Origin: Ilex aquifolium
Taxonomy: Eukaryota > Streptophyta > Magnoliopsida > Aquifoliales > Aquifoliaceae
Assembly: GCA_951799425.1 (NCBI GenBank)
Contig: OX637402.1
Coordinates: 32,644,492-32,708,491 of the forward strand
Length of the DNA stretch: 64,000 nt
Reading direction: 5' to 3'
Positions within the stretch are counted from its first letter, which is position 1. The number at the start of each line of letters is the position of its first letter. A program made the position numbers and the translations under genes. The notes beneath the pieces were generated by a model. It was given only the letters and a program-made list of their open reading frames with translations, made no database searches and had not been told where the DNA came from. Below, one piece after another: positions 45,480-58,334 of this stretch.

Positions 45480-48240
45480 AGAATTTAATTACAAAGACCC
45501 AATAGCCAATATACATATTTAAAACTCAATTAATGTAATATGACAATAATATCCACTCTTATGAGTCACCACATTTCTCTCTAGAAAGTGTCTCTCTCTT
45601 GGTGACATCTTATTTTACTTTAAAAAAGAAATTTCAAAATGTATCATTTCTCCATTCCATCGAGCAGGAGTCTAATGACCCATTCTTAAGGCTGGCTTAG
45701 TAGCTCATGCACCATTTTGTTCTGACACCTGTTATTGAAAATTCTGGGAAGGGTTAAAACCAAATATACTTGGACTTAAAACCCGTCTACTAGTTTAATT
45801 AAACTTGTAGAGAGTATACGCATTCATAATATCTCAACTGTCACATAATCTTACTGGATGAATTTATAGTAATTCAGACCATAACTTTCATTTCTAGTTG
45901 CATTTATCGCCAATCAATGTTGCAGCGGAATAAAGAATACAAAGAAAGCATAGTTTCTAAATATATATAATAAAAGTAATTTAAATTCATAGAAAAATGA
46001 ATAAGAGAATATCTCTGAAAAAATATATTTTCAATTCAATAACTCGTAGTATACAAAGGAATAATTTAAATATGAACGACCAAAACCCTAATCATTCACA
46101 AAAAACGGAAGCAAAATTCTTAAAATTAAGAAAAAAACCAAAAATAAAAATATGCAATTTTCCTAATTAACATAAAAACACGTGTCGTCTGGAGTTCGAC
46201 GAAACTGACGATACTGAATTTAGAATCTCCTATAATTTATTATTAATTTTTGAAATCTTTCCTAAAACGACAAAAAGGGGATTTTAAGAGCCTAAACAAT
46301 GGAATTTGGTCCAATGTTAAAGGAACTCGTGGCAAAGCCATAAGTCTTGATTGTTGGCTCGATTCGGATCAAACATCACTAAGCCCACTGAATTTGGAGT
46401 CGGAGTACTCATTTTGCTTTTTTTTTTGTGATTTCGTTATATTTTGAAGGCACGACGATCAATCTATTCCAAGTACTCTATTACCACCCGTGCTACATCA
46501 ACTTCCTTTCGCTGTTCCTCATTCATTTAAGAGAAAAAGTAAGCATTAGACTTGAGCATGTAGTGTAGCTCTACTTTCTCGTTTTTGTCTTTTTGTTTGA
46601 GGAAACTTTGCATAATTTGCAGGCTCGCAAGCTAATAAATGGTGATATATCATTTCTGATAGGAGTATAAATATATATATACAAAATAAAGCTTTCTTAT
46701 TTTGGGGTAAGCCCTTAAAAGGAGGTCTAAAGTTGAAGGATTTAAAGGTGTCTGAGAAGAAGACAATGCACTGGAGCAGAAGAATATATGCTTTCACAAT
46801 ATAAGGGCATAAAAATCCAACACAAGGGCCATGCTCTTCTTGCTTTCCAATCCCACTGAACTAAAATAATTTCCTATTTTTTGTTGATTCCATCATCTTC
46901 CACTTAATCTACTGGGATATGTATCGCTAGCAGTAGCACCATAGAATCACTCTTCGATGTTCAATGGCATTGTCTTCACCACAGCTTCATTCTTGTATGT
47001 AATCCTCTCAGTTTCAATATTGCTCGGTAAAATATTTTGGGTTTTTTTCTCGCTTCATCTGGAAAAATATTGTACATAGCCAGTTGGGGGTTATATAGCT
47101 AATTATATTCCTACTCCCACGCAGATTTCGTGACACAACTATGGAGGGGATAGGTAAGAAACAAAAGTGGTCAACTTATCTATGTATTTAAGGGTGAGTC
47201 TTTTAATGAATCTTTAAATGAGTCACGACTTACTGAGTTGACTCAGTTTGCCAAGGATGCATTTGTCGCACCTAGTTCAAAATTGGACTCTTTTTAGGCA
47301 GGTGTTATGTACGGCTTACGATTATTCATAGGGTGTTAGGATAATTTACTTAACAAAAGAAATGACTCGAAATAATTAGTTCGAGTGATTCATCTGGTAA
47401 ATAAATATAAACCAAGAGCTCCATAAAGCATTGATAGCCCCACACACTGGCCATCCTAAAGGCCAGACCTTTTTTCCGGAAATCTGGCTCTCTGGCTCCA
47501 CTGGTAGGGCTGTTAGTCGAACGAGTCCGAGCCGAGTTCGAGCCGAGCTTGAAAAGCTTGTTTCTTAATCGAGCTTAAAAAATTGTTGAAATTTGGCTTG
47601 TTTAGGAAACGAACCGAGTCTGAACGAGCGAAAAACAAATCGAATCCGAGCCAAGCCCGAGTATTTGCACATAAACGAGTCAAGCCTGTCGTTTGAGCTG
47701 AGCTTGTAGGGCTTGTTTTCTAAACGAGCCTAAAAACTTGTTCAAGTTTGAGCTCGTTTAGAAAACGAACCGAGCCTTAACGAGCCGAACCCGAGCCGAA
47801 CTCAAGCCAAACTCGAGTAGTTCAGTTTGATTAACAGCCCTATCCACTGGCACTGGCACGTCAAATAAGCTTCATCTAAGTTCTAGGATATGTTTCCACA
47901 CCTGCGTTACTCGATCGAACAAATATTTTTGAGGGAAAAAATATTTGGTGTAGTAGTTATACTACGTAACTAATGTCACATGACAGTTAATAGTATTAAT
48001 CGAAACAAAATAGTTGTCCAAAAGTATATAGACTCTGTCTTCCTCGAGTGTTGGGCCTAATCCTTTTATGATGGACTGAACTCTCTCGTGTTGCATGCAA
48101 AAGAATGGCTTTGCATATGAAATCATGGGCTTAGCCCAAGAAGCGACATTGTTTCCTTCTTGGAGACCCAAGACCTAAAGAGCTCGGAGATCAAAAATAA
48201 GGATGACTGAGACAGTCTAGTAACTTATGATTTACGAGAA
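45480..48240. repeat. Segmental duplication, copy B
   Basis: Diverged copy of 40425-43215, same orientation, starting about 5.05 kb downstream. It includes its own single 180-bp-type monomer at about 46130-46290 and a private hAT MITE at 47505-47842. A block of about 270 bp (46680-46950) is far better conserved with copy A (41625-41905) than the rest. Confidence 0.88.
47505..47842. mobile_element. hAT-type MITE with 8-bp target duplication
   Basis: The ends TAGGGCTGTTAGTCGAAC and, reverse-complemented, TAGGGCTGTTAATCAAAC form the TIR. TCCACTGG flanks both sides (47497-47504 and 47843-47850). The interior repeats words of the GAACCGAGCC/CGAGCCGA/GAGCTCGTTTAG type in both orientations. The paralogous position in copy A (about 42560) has no element. 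An 8-bp duplication is the hAT hallmark. Confidence 0.88.
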
Positions 48241-51222
48241 AATATAAATTTTGACAAAGAAAAATTGCCGAGAGATCTCATTGGCCGATCTAGAATAATT
48301 GAAATAAGACTTTATTAGCCCGGTAAGAACTCTTATTTTTTCTTGGCAAACAAAAGGCCCAAAAATAATATTTCCTTTAACAATGTGTTATTCCAATTAG
48401 AAGGGAAAGTAATCTCACTTTTGTGCATAATCATTTTTTAAATACAATTCGAGCAATGCTAAATTAGGATAAATAGTTTTTTCAGGAAAAAAAATTACAT
48501 GCACTATTTCTCTCTTAAATGAAATTGCATATGGAATCTTCCCCCCTAGTCGCCATTCAATTTTCGTTCTTACTCTTTTTGTTTCTAAAACTTAACGGAA
48601 GCACATACAAATGTATTAATGGACCAAATTGGAGGTCTTAGGCCCACTGGAGTATTTTTCCTAAGTTAGATCATATAACTGGGCCAACAAACAGAAAAGG
48701 TTGGCCCATAAGTATGGATTTGTTACTTTTCCATTCGGGTTGGAAGAGGCAAGATTAAAGCCCACCCGGCCTATCAACAAGAATCATACTAATTCTCTAA
48801 TCAGCCGTTAGAACTCAAATCCACGTTAAAGTTTAAAAGTTTTCATCAACCAGTATCCAGGGATTTAACTCACTACCCAAATTTCTTTTTATTACTTTTC
48901 AGCTTTGCTTTTTTGTATCCATCTAGAGACTTCTCCATTACCACCATTGGCTCTTAGGCTCCCTTTTCCTTCTTGTTTGCTACAACTTGAAAACATAGTA
49001 ATTAAGCAGCATTTACCATTAAGAACCTGCACTAAACCTCTCCTAACTTAATCACAAAAGAAAACAATCACCTGTGTCAGTCAAAACAATTGAACAACAT
49101 CCTTCACTTCTAAAACAAGGGAATGTTACAAAACATTCATATTCGACTCGATACATTCTTTTTTTTTTTTTTTAATTTAACGATCAGGGATGTTCGAACA
49201 CATAAATAGTGAAAAATCAAATCATGAAAATAGCTAGTCTACCCATAAATTCCATATAAGCTGTAATTTATAAAGCAGAATGCTTAGAATAAGTTATCTG
49301 CAGCAATCATAAGGGTAAGGTACAAAAGAATGAGAGCGTGCGGAAGTGTGAACAAACAAAGCCTCACGTTTTGAATCCTAGATTTGGAGATGAGATTGAC
49401 AGAATCTTTCATGTTGGCCTATAAAGTAGTAACCGTGGCCTAGTTGATGATACACAATATGTACAACCAATAAATTATTACTATATTTTTTGCTATTTTA
49501 TAACCTTGAGAGAGAACTGGGTTCCATACTTCATTACTTCAACTTTTCTTAATCACTTCATTGGGATAAGTTCATGACACTATTTCTCGGTACCATTTCG
49601 AAATATAATTAGTGATTTAAATCTTTAGTAAATTTATTTATAACCATTGATCGTAATAAAGTAAAGTGAAATAATAAAATTTAATGAAAAATGAGGTATG
49701 ATACATAACAGTACCATAATTAGACCAAATTCTTTGACATCAGTTAGGAAAGTTTAAAATGAAACTATCAAATTACAAAATGAGATCTCTTAATGATACA
49801 CAACCCAAATAGAATCAAAACAGTTGAAACTCAAATATATTATCCCTTGAATGATTGGGTCCCGTACGTCAATCTTTTCAATGGGACCCCTTCATCCAAC
49901 ACTAATCCAAGAGATAATATGCATTTGGATTGCAATTTTTGAGGTCCATTTGGGTTGTGTAGTATTTTTCCTTTTAAAATATTTTCTCCATATTTTGTTT
50001 GGCAGATTATTTACAATGAACTCAAACATAACACATTATATATATGAGTCGCTTACTCATTAATGATGGATGACTTATCAAGAAAATAAATTAAAAAATA
50101 TATATATCGGAGGAGATTTGGATCAAAATTGCGTTAAATTAGGATGATCCGCCACCCATGGTTGCAGAACTTAGAGAATGTGCACCTATAGATATATAGA
50201 ATCTAGTTCATGTATACAGGTGAAGCCTGTAATATGGCAGCTCACTGGGGGCAAAACTCTTCTCTCTCTCTCTCTCTCTATGTGGATGTGTGTATGTGTG
50301 GCTATTTCTGAAATTATATACAAAAAAATGGTTCAGACCCGTCATCTCGATGAAGATTGAAGTCAGAATGTGCAATGACTTTTACACATTGTGTTCATGA
50401 TGTGCAATGACTTTACACATTTGTTCATGCCATTGGGTACATGTCACATTGCTAACCTGTATCTTTAGAAAGATATTGCAGTGGCAATCCCTCTTTGTTC
50501 ACACTACAATCATTTACTTTAGGAATAAACATTAAAGAAAGGGCCACATCGTTACAAATTCGATAGGCACTAAGTTCTCTTCAGCCAGTGGGATGTGAAA
50601 GCCAAAGAGAAGAAAATGAAAGATAGCCAACTTGTAGTCGTAGTGCTTTTATTTTATATTTCGAAACCTAATTAGCTCTATCTACAGAGGCAAATAAAGT
50701 ACATTTTTGTTTTGTGATCAGAAAAGCACTAAGTTCAAACTCATCATAAACTTTACAATGATAATAGTAATTTATTCCAACAAGGGTGATGAAAAGGACA
50801 GGTAATATTAATAAAATAGATTGAAATTCCCTTCACTAATTTTTTAAATTGTTTTCAAGAGCAAAACATTGGTGGTGGACCACCATTTTTTTTTTTTTGT
50901 GGGATGATGAAATTTGAATCCACAATTATCTGCGAGCACCTTTACCATTGAACTTCTCTTTCACCCTCTATGGACGACCGACCTTTTTTTTTTTTTTCCA
51001 GACCATCGACTCACACACACACACACACAAATATATATAGAATTTAACTTAATATGGATGAATATATAGAATTTAGCTGTTAACTGATTAGCTCCTTAAA
51101 TAGTAGGAAAAAAATTGCAGATTATATAGAATTAATACTACCCAAAAAACTTGCTTATGACATTACAATACGAAATAGGCCGAGTATAAAGAAAAACAAA
51201 TTAAAAAACGCCATATTTTCTC
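48241..51222. other. Intergenic between the duplication and the DCR-like gene; no gene recognised
   Basis: A+T-rich. Contains a 32-bp-scale direct duplication (TGTGCAATGACTTTTACACA type, 50370-50432), a (CT)n at 50261-50278 and an (AC)n at about 51012-51028. Short ORFs (49851-50063, 50178-50360) lack family features. Confidence 0.45.
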
Positions 51223-53779
51223 TCATATGATGCCATTTTCTTCTCCACGGTAGCCATTTGCATCTCCTTTATCTTCCCTACTATCTAAGAATTCTTTCAT
51301 GTAGTACTCAAATTTACTAACCACACTCTCCGGCAACGACACAAGCACCCTAACTGCATGAAAATCTCCGATCACCGGCAGAAATAAGCAATAAATATCA
51401 CTGGTCAGAGGTCCCATGTGCAAAGGCTTTCCTTCTCCAAAATCCAAATCCTCTAACCCTAATTTCGACCACTGTGATATGACCAAGCTTGAAGAAATGT
51501 CTGTCTTCACCGTCTTATCCTCCAACAAATCTATGACAGACTTCACGTAATCATCAGTTAGTGACGCTTTAGCTTCTTGCACCAACTTCACCCCACTACG
51601 CAAATTAGCAGCGACCAAATCCTTAACCGTGGCCTCGGCGCATCCTAGAACGAACCCATTCCCGTAATACCCATGTGGCATTTCTGCCTTTAACCTTCTC
51701 CTAACGTTAACGGAGAAAAGAAGCTTGACATTGAAAGAGGGCGACAAGTCCAGTGATTTGACCCAGGAGCGCCATGTGTGAGATGCTAGAACCTCGAAGG
51801 TGGTGCATTTTACCGAGGGTACGCATTGTCTCTTCAGGTGAAGGATATGAGAGGGGGTAAAGGTTAAGGATGTGGGCACGAGTGGCTGAGACTGTAAATA
51901 TTGGTTAAGGGTGAGGTCTGATTGAGGACTATACTTGTCGGGGACAGTTTTGGTAAATTCTGCGTGTGTGGTGGTGGTTGTTTGTGGGGGCTTTCGGGGT
52001 TTTAAAACGTGGCGTGAGTGGAACGGGTTGATTGGTAAATTGGTACCAGGTTTGGTGGTGAGATGGGCCCAGGCATTTAGGAATTGCGATGTGCCAATGC
52101 CGTCACATAGACAGTGATTTATCGCGGTGCATAGAATCATTCCTCCACAACGTAGATTCGTTATCTGCAAAGAGGAATGAGGTAAATTTGCAATACGCAT
52201 AGGGGTGGATTCGTCATTCCGTAAAAAAATAATGACGCTAAACCCAGAGTTCACCAACCAAGCTGGTGAAAAGGACAAAAGAGAGAAGGCCAGTATCAGT
52301 ACCGTCACAGGTGTAGTAGGGTAACTAACTTTTGAGTCACTCTTTTTTCTTCCGATTGTCAGGAATTTGTGAATCACTTTACAAATGTCTCAATTAATTC
52401 TCTTTTTAATCTGATTAAAAATAGATAATTCATAATAAGACTTGAGTCTTTTTTTTTTTTTTAAAAAAAATCTGTGCTTTTGGGTCATTTCTCTAAGAAG
52501 CAAACTAGCTTATATGACCAAAACAATAACAAACCTAATTAATTAAGAGTTTTTTTCCCGATAAATAGACACAAAAGAGATACATACATGTTTTGAATTA
52601 ATTCAGAATTAATATGTATGGATTGTACTATTTTTTAAAAGACTCACTTTTTCTTCCTTGGTTCAAAATTGTTTACACTAAACTCAAGCGAGTCTTGTCT
52701 AATTGTTTTAGGGTCAATTATTTGGTTATATTCCACTATTATACTCTATTAAGGATAATATCTTTAGTTAAATCAACAACCAAACAAAAAAAAAAAAATC
52801 AATCTACCTCTATTTTTGATACTATCATTGCTAGTAGTGTAATCACATTACTTTTTCTTACCGATTCATAAACCATATATGACTATGACACTCGGATCCA
52901 TATCATCTGAATTTTAAACTTATCAATTTTGATACACATAGCATTATTCTTTGACAATAAGAGTTGAATTATTTATCATAAGACTCATGCAAATGAATTG
53001 TGAATATTTGATGAATAATAATGATATGTATATTACTTGATATAGTATGATCTTAATCATTAAATATTTAATAAATTTAATGAAATTTACCAATCTAAAA
53101 TGGTGCACAATGGTACGTCAGAGAGGTGGGGTGTGTGTAGAATTGTGGGTGGAGTTCATCATACAACTGAAAAGACTACTACTTCAACTGGGATACAATT
53201 TTTCTCTCAAGAGGATCATTTACTGGGTTACCCAGAAAAACTAAAAGAAACAGTAGGAACACTACTGAAGAAAATAAAGAGTGAAAATAATGACAGGAAA
53301 GAAAAAAAACCATGCAAGAAAAAAGAAAAGGGAAAAATTTGAAACCTGACCTGAATTACCAGAGGAGGAATATCCAAGAAATTGGGAGCTTCAACCCTAT
53401 ACAAGAGCTTCCTCCAAGACCTGTTTGGTTTTTTGGAAATATCAAGAAACTCCTCAACAGTTAAATCCATGAAAGCTTCAGCAAACACTGCTCCTTCTCC
53501 ATTACAGTCGACCTCAAGTTTATGTTCATCTTCTGGGCTTTTTCTCAACCTTCCAGCTAATGGATAGTATTCCACAAGAAGACTTGAAAGAGAACATTTT
53601 AAGCTCTCTGTGCTTAAAGATTTTTTGAAAAGATAAAGATATTTGATGGAGAATCTAAGGAACTTCTGATCATCAAGGTTGGATAGATAAAGAAAGTGAT
53701 TTGGTGTTGGGCCGTTGGGAGTGATTAAAGTAGGCTGCTTTGAGTAGAAACAATCTGGGAGTTCTGGATAGGTTGGCAT
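51223..53779 (-). CDS. DCR: BAHD acyltransferase, DCR-like (cutin biosynthesis), two exons
   Basis: Exon 1 is 53351-53779 (starts MPTYPELPDCFYSKQP) and exon 2 is 51223-52164, giving 456 aa. The donor CAG/GTCAGG and acceptor CTTTGCAG join in phase. The family transfers acyl groups from acyl-CoA. The catalytic HxxxD is present (HCLCDG, His160/Asp164). The second family motif, normally DFGWG, is DFGEG here (about 384-388). The N-terminal SNLDDQKFLRFSIKYLYLFK, the LEVDCNGEGAVFAEAFMD stretch and KPLHMGPLTSDIYCLFLPV agree with Arabidopsis DEFECTIVE IN CUTICULAR RIDGES, needed to load dihydroxy-palmitate into cutin; there the second motif is also non-canonical, as I recall. An in-frame upstream ATG at 53920 would add 47 residues encoded partly by a GA repeat; I judge that leader untranslated. 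Cytosolic by family. Confidence 0.93.
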
Positions 53780-54000
53780 GTTTGCTGTTCTTGCTCCTCT
53801 TGCTGCTGATGCTGATGAAGAGAGAGAGAGAGAGAGAGACGAGTAAATTGAAAGACAAGGTAAGCGAGAGCTTTGTAGACAATGGAACATTGAGTCATTT
53901 GCATATCTACTGTTGGACATGATGATGTACGATCAGATTCCTCCCAAGGGTAAGGCTGAAATGAGGGCAGTCTCATCCTACTTTTTACCATTGGTTACAA
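53780..54000 (-). promoter_or_regulatory. Leader and upstream region of the DCR-like gene with a CT repeat
   Basis: A (CT)n tract on the sense strand (53818-53840) precedes the start ATG by about 40 bp. A CCAAT word (minus-strand reading, about 53987) lies about 210 bp upstream. No TATA box is clear. Translation of the CT tract gives a Ser-Leu repeat in the longer ORF. Confidence 0.4.
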
Positions 54001-55534
54001 TTTATGTTTTTTTTTTTTTAAATAAAAAAACTTCATTTCATATATAATCTGATTTTTAACTTGTTTTTAAATTTATTGCTACTTACGTCCAAATTTGATA
54101 TGAAAACAAATTTTATACTATTTAAACCTGATAATTGCACCTATAATATTTTGATATAACAATGTAACAGTGGACAAGGTCTGAATAAATAAGTCCAATA
54201 AATTTTACACTACTTAATGTTATTCAATCATGTCGGCTAACTCGTCATTAAATGTAAATATAATATGTGAATTTTTAGGTCCCAATAGAAAGCAAAATTA
54301 CAAAACATTATTTTGGGCATTGTGAACTCATCTTTGAATTAGTACCAGACCTCAAAATAAACTTTGAATTAGTACAAGTCATATGTACCCAAAAAAAAAA
54401 AAAAAAGAGACACACACACAAACACATTTTAAAGTTTTTTTTTTATTAATTTTAATCACCCATCTATCAACATATTCTATAACTGATTAGTAACACCACG
54501 TAATAATAATGACGTGATATCATGTTACATTGAATATTTTCTTTGGGCTATGAGAGACAACCCTCATTCAGCGGATCTCATTCGGGTCTCCAATATTCTT
54601 ATAAGCAAGTGAACGTATGTCATCTATGTATTCGGGTCAGGTCATTCATATAAGTTATTGCATTATGAATATGAAGCAAAAACTTTTAAAGATCTTTGTT
54701 CGTGCGTAAATCAAACCATTTGTATACAATATAGAAGTCCTTTTAACCCTTCGAGCAGGAAACAGTAGAGCATATAATAAATAATATCTAAACAATTCAT
54801 CTAAAAGTTTAAATGCACAGCTCCTCACGTACAAACAAGATTTTGAGTGAATACAAAAGAACAATAGGAATCGAAAGTAATATTTTCTGATTTGATACCA
54901 TATTAAGTGATCAACTCATTTAAAAGTTCTAGTTTTTATATATTTCAAACTTTATTTATGGACAAAAATTGTAACGAGAAAAGGCTTATTATTTCAAAAC
55001 TTAGAAGACTGGTATCTTCATGCTTCATGGAGGGTATTGTTTAAAAAGCAGAATAGTGGTCAACCATTAAGCTCGAGTGAGTAATAAAAAATAAAAATAA
55101 AAATTGATTTTGCAGGGTCATGTTCTCTACAGTTTCGAGTTGTCTTCCCTTTTCTCTAACATAGAAACAAAGCAGCAGATTTCTCGGCAATTACAGGTAT
55201 GATCTTTGGTGATATAGACCTGTGTTTTCCTTTATAATTTTTATTCCGAATCAACTCTTTCTCTCTCTTTTTTCACCGACTTTACTAGAAAAGCCGATCA
55301 CCCGACAACCGAGAAATGGCGATTTTGAGATGTTTGACTGTCACCTCTCTTCATGCAAACGAGATGGATAATTTAATGGTGGTGGTTACCTTTTATTATT
55401 ATGAGATCATTTATTCTACCAGAAGACATGTTGTCAGTTGTTTTTTTGTTTGGAGGTTGGGAGACGAAATTATAAATGCCAGATTGGCGCCAATCCATGA
55501 TGGACACAACACGTATGTCAAATGAGAAGTCATC
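54001..55534. other. Intergenic; nothing recognised
   Basis: A+T-rich sequence with an A-run/(AC)n patch near 54389-54424. The small plus-strand ORF at 55316-55525 has no family features and lies just upstream of the 5S-like sequence. Confidence 0.45.
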
Positions 55535-55651
55535 ATGGGTACGACCATACTAGTACTAATGACTAAAATCCTATTAGAACTTTGTTATTAAACGTGCTTG
55601 AGCATGTATAATCCTAGGATGGATGACCCCAAGCAAGTCCTGGGTTGCATC
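55535..55651 (+). pseudogene. Decayed 5S rRNA-like sequence
   Basis: About 117 nt align end to end with plant 5S rRNA: GGGTACGACCATACTAGTAC at the start, the box A region AAACGTGCTTGAGC, the intermediate element ATAATCCTAGGATGG, a box C region TGACCCCAAGCAAGTCC, and TTGCATC at the end. Many mismatches are C-to-T or G-to-A, the pattern of methylated-cytosine decay. It could be a dispersed 5S pseudogene, or the 5S-bearing part of a Cassandra-type TRIM retrotransposon LTR. I could not find LTR ends or a second copy. Single, not in an array, so not a working rRNA locus. Confidence 0.82.
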
Positions 55652-55659
55652 GTATTATC

Positions 55660-58320
55660 AAATGGTGAAATGTCCATTCTCTATTGTGATTTTTTGGGGG
55701 TGGGTGAGTGTTGTTGTTGGGTGGGGGTGGGAGGCTCAGGTCAAATATCCATATCTTAGCAAAACATCAATCCTATGTACTTACAAACAATAAAGTTTGA
55801 GAGGTGAAAGAAACTTAAATGTTTATCAAACACTGTAATTTTAATTGTTTGCTGTTGAACTTTGCCTGTAGAACCCTTGAAAGCTAATTTTTTTTTTCTT
55901 ACTTTCGTTTGTCATTACTTTCACTGTTAATGGGTCAAAGTTAGAACAAGCTGTAGCCTCTGCAATTCAACAACTAAAGCTATCATGTCTTTGACATAAT
56001 GAAAAGTGATTCCTATTGTAGACACAAATTAATCAAAAATAATCAATATTTATATGTATATAAAGATTTCTTTGTCAAAAGAGGGGGAAAATATTATGAA
56101 AGAAAAGTCAAAAAGATTAGAATCGAGTTCCTAAAGTAATACCGATTAGAACCAAATCATGGAAATATTCTAGGACATAAAGAATAAAGATGAACTTTTC
56201 ACAGCTTTTTTACAGTGTAGAATTGTGGAATATGACAATCAAAATGGATTAATCCTCTATCAACTTAGTCTTCTTTTATGAAGGTACCAAAAGAAGGATC
56301 AAACCATCTCTCCAATGTCTATTCCTCCATTTTTAGATATTAAAGGTAACATGGAATCAAGTTCCTATCAAAGACACTCTCATTTTCCAAGCATATATAT
56401 ATGCCCTAATAATCTTCAGGCACAAAGGAAATTTAGACACCACCTTGGTTCAACCTGGGTGCAAGTCATTCTTCCAGAAAATACAAGCCTATCATATTAC
56501 TAAAAAATTATATATCATTCATCTATTTTTAATCAGAGTACAAGCTCTACATAAAATAAATAATGCTCTTCCCCTTCTCATACCAAAGGCTATTTTGGAT
56601 TGAAGAATTCCTCATCCTTAAAAGATGCCTCAGCATCTCTTTTTGACCACTTTTTGGCAGTAAGTACCACCATTATTGAAGCCAAGAAAACTGAACAAAA
56701 CAAAAGCCCATTTACTAGGTTTGCCTATGATTACTGCAAGAAGCTGCCAGGGTATGAATGTGTGCATATATATGACGATGCCTAGTGACAGCCAACCAGC
56801 AGCATAGACGATAGATCTCATGTTTCTACAGTCGTTAAGGTTGCTTTAAGATGGGTGCCATCCTTCTAATCCACAATTATTTTTAAGTTGGCACCAACCC
56901 TTAGATTTGTGGCAGCTTGATGTGCATTCTGGAAAGCAACAGCACTGGAATGAAGTTAACATCAGCTTGCGAATGCATCCGTCACTCAGTATGAAGTTGT
57001 ATCATATGCTGTAAATTTCAAGAGAAGAGAAGACAGTAAATAAAGGGTCGATACAACTTTATAAAATTACGAATATTAGCAGGCTAAATGTACAATTTTC
57101 ACGTAGTATAACCCCCAAAAAAAAAAAAAACCCTTTTCATCTTTTTCCCTGTTAAAGCAAGAGAAGAACAATGCAAAAGCAAAATATAACTAGAGGTCAA
57201 AACGTAAAATCTAAAAACCAGGAAGAATTACCTCATGTGCCTCGAGAAAAAATCTTCATTTGAAAACCCACAAGAAGATTATTTTGAAGAACCTAAAATG
57301 ACAATGCCAACATCAGTCCTCCAACTGACATTTACGTTCAGTCCAGCTTCCATGCGTCAGACCCAAGTTGCCCTCATCTCTGCTATTTCCTTCCTTTAGG
57401 TAGCCCCCACAAGCTTTCTGAAGTGAAACTAAACAATAACAGCATGCGTCAAGCAGTAAACACCCAATCATTCAAGAAATACGTAGTTCACTTCAAGAAC
57501 TTCCTTACCCCATGGTTACTTCCTAAAACTAAAGTAATAGGTCATATATCATACTCTACAAATTACCTGTCCCTTTTGTAGTCCAATGAGTAAGCAAAAC
57601 ATAGTCACAGCAATGACACAAAACACCATGTGAATGTCAGCAATGTAGCCAATGGAACAAAGGAAACAGAGATTTGGGAGATCTCATGAAAAATGGAATC
57701 AAGCCCTGGGACTACAGAATGGAAGGGATTGGTGAGACAACAGGCAATTTCAAGAGAACTTCAGCTTGAAATGGATGTGGATCTACTGATAGAGGAAACA
57801 ATTGACAACTCATTTTATTTTAATGGTGTATATTAGCCAAATTAAGCAGTGGCATACACAGGGAGAGGAGTTCGCTTTTAAGTGACTCAAAAAACTGAAC
57901 GTGAAAGAGGGATAGGGAGGGGTGTATGGCCATAGATGCTGTCACCCGACGACTTTCATGCAGTGGTACATATTACTTTTGTCTGGTTTTCTAGGAGTAA
58001 TGCAATTTTCTGGATTGCTTTTCACATGCAATAAAACATGACAACAAATAGAGGGGTTTTACAACATACACTACAAAATGAATTTTGACCTACTCTTCAC
58101 AAAGGCAGAGAAAACTTTCATGGTTACTTGGAATACAGATCTAGTCCTCTCTTCTGGTTTTTCTTCTTTCGGGTTTTTTCTGGGCTTAAAGGGGGAGGAA
58201 TAAGGAGTACGGAAGCAGAATTTTATCTGATGCGGAAAATTGAAATATGAGGCATGGAAAAGAGAACAAAAATTAGAAAACGGGACAGAATACTCAAAAA
58301 CAGGAATTGCTTAATATATC
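55660..58320. other. Non-coding or unrecognised stretch
   Basis: Includes short ORFs at 56315-56503 (+) and 56630-56821 (-, 63 aa, two hydrophobic stretches, with the end of the second rich in Phe/Gly). Neither shows a known family signature or clear splice context. Less A+T-rich than the surrounding intergenic DNA, so it may be transcribed. Confidence 0.35.
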
Positions 58321-58334
58321 TGTAGCAATGGCCA

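Noticed and set aside
53780-53920. An upstream start for the DCR-like protein (adding 47 residues)
   Set aside because: The extension is encoded partly by a CT microsatellite and does not resemble family N-termini; the ATG at 53779 gives the expected start.
55535-55651. A functional 5S rRNA gene
   Set aside because: Too many substitutions in conserved positions, single copy, and no tandem spacer units.
56630-56821. 63-aa minus-strand ORF with two hydrophobic stretches, a possible small membrane protein
   Set aside because: No family match, no clear promoter or splice context; chance cannot be excluded.
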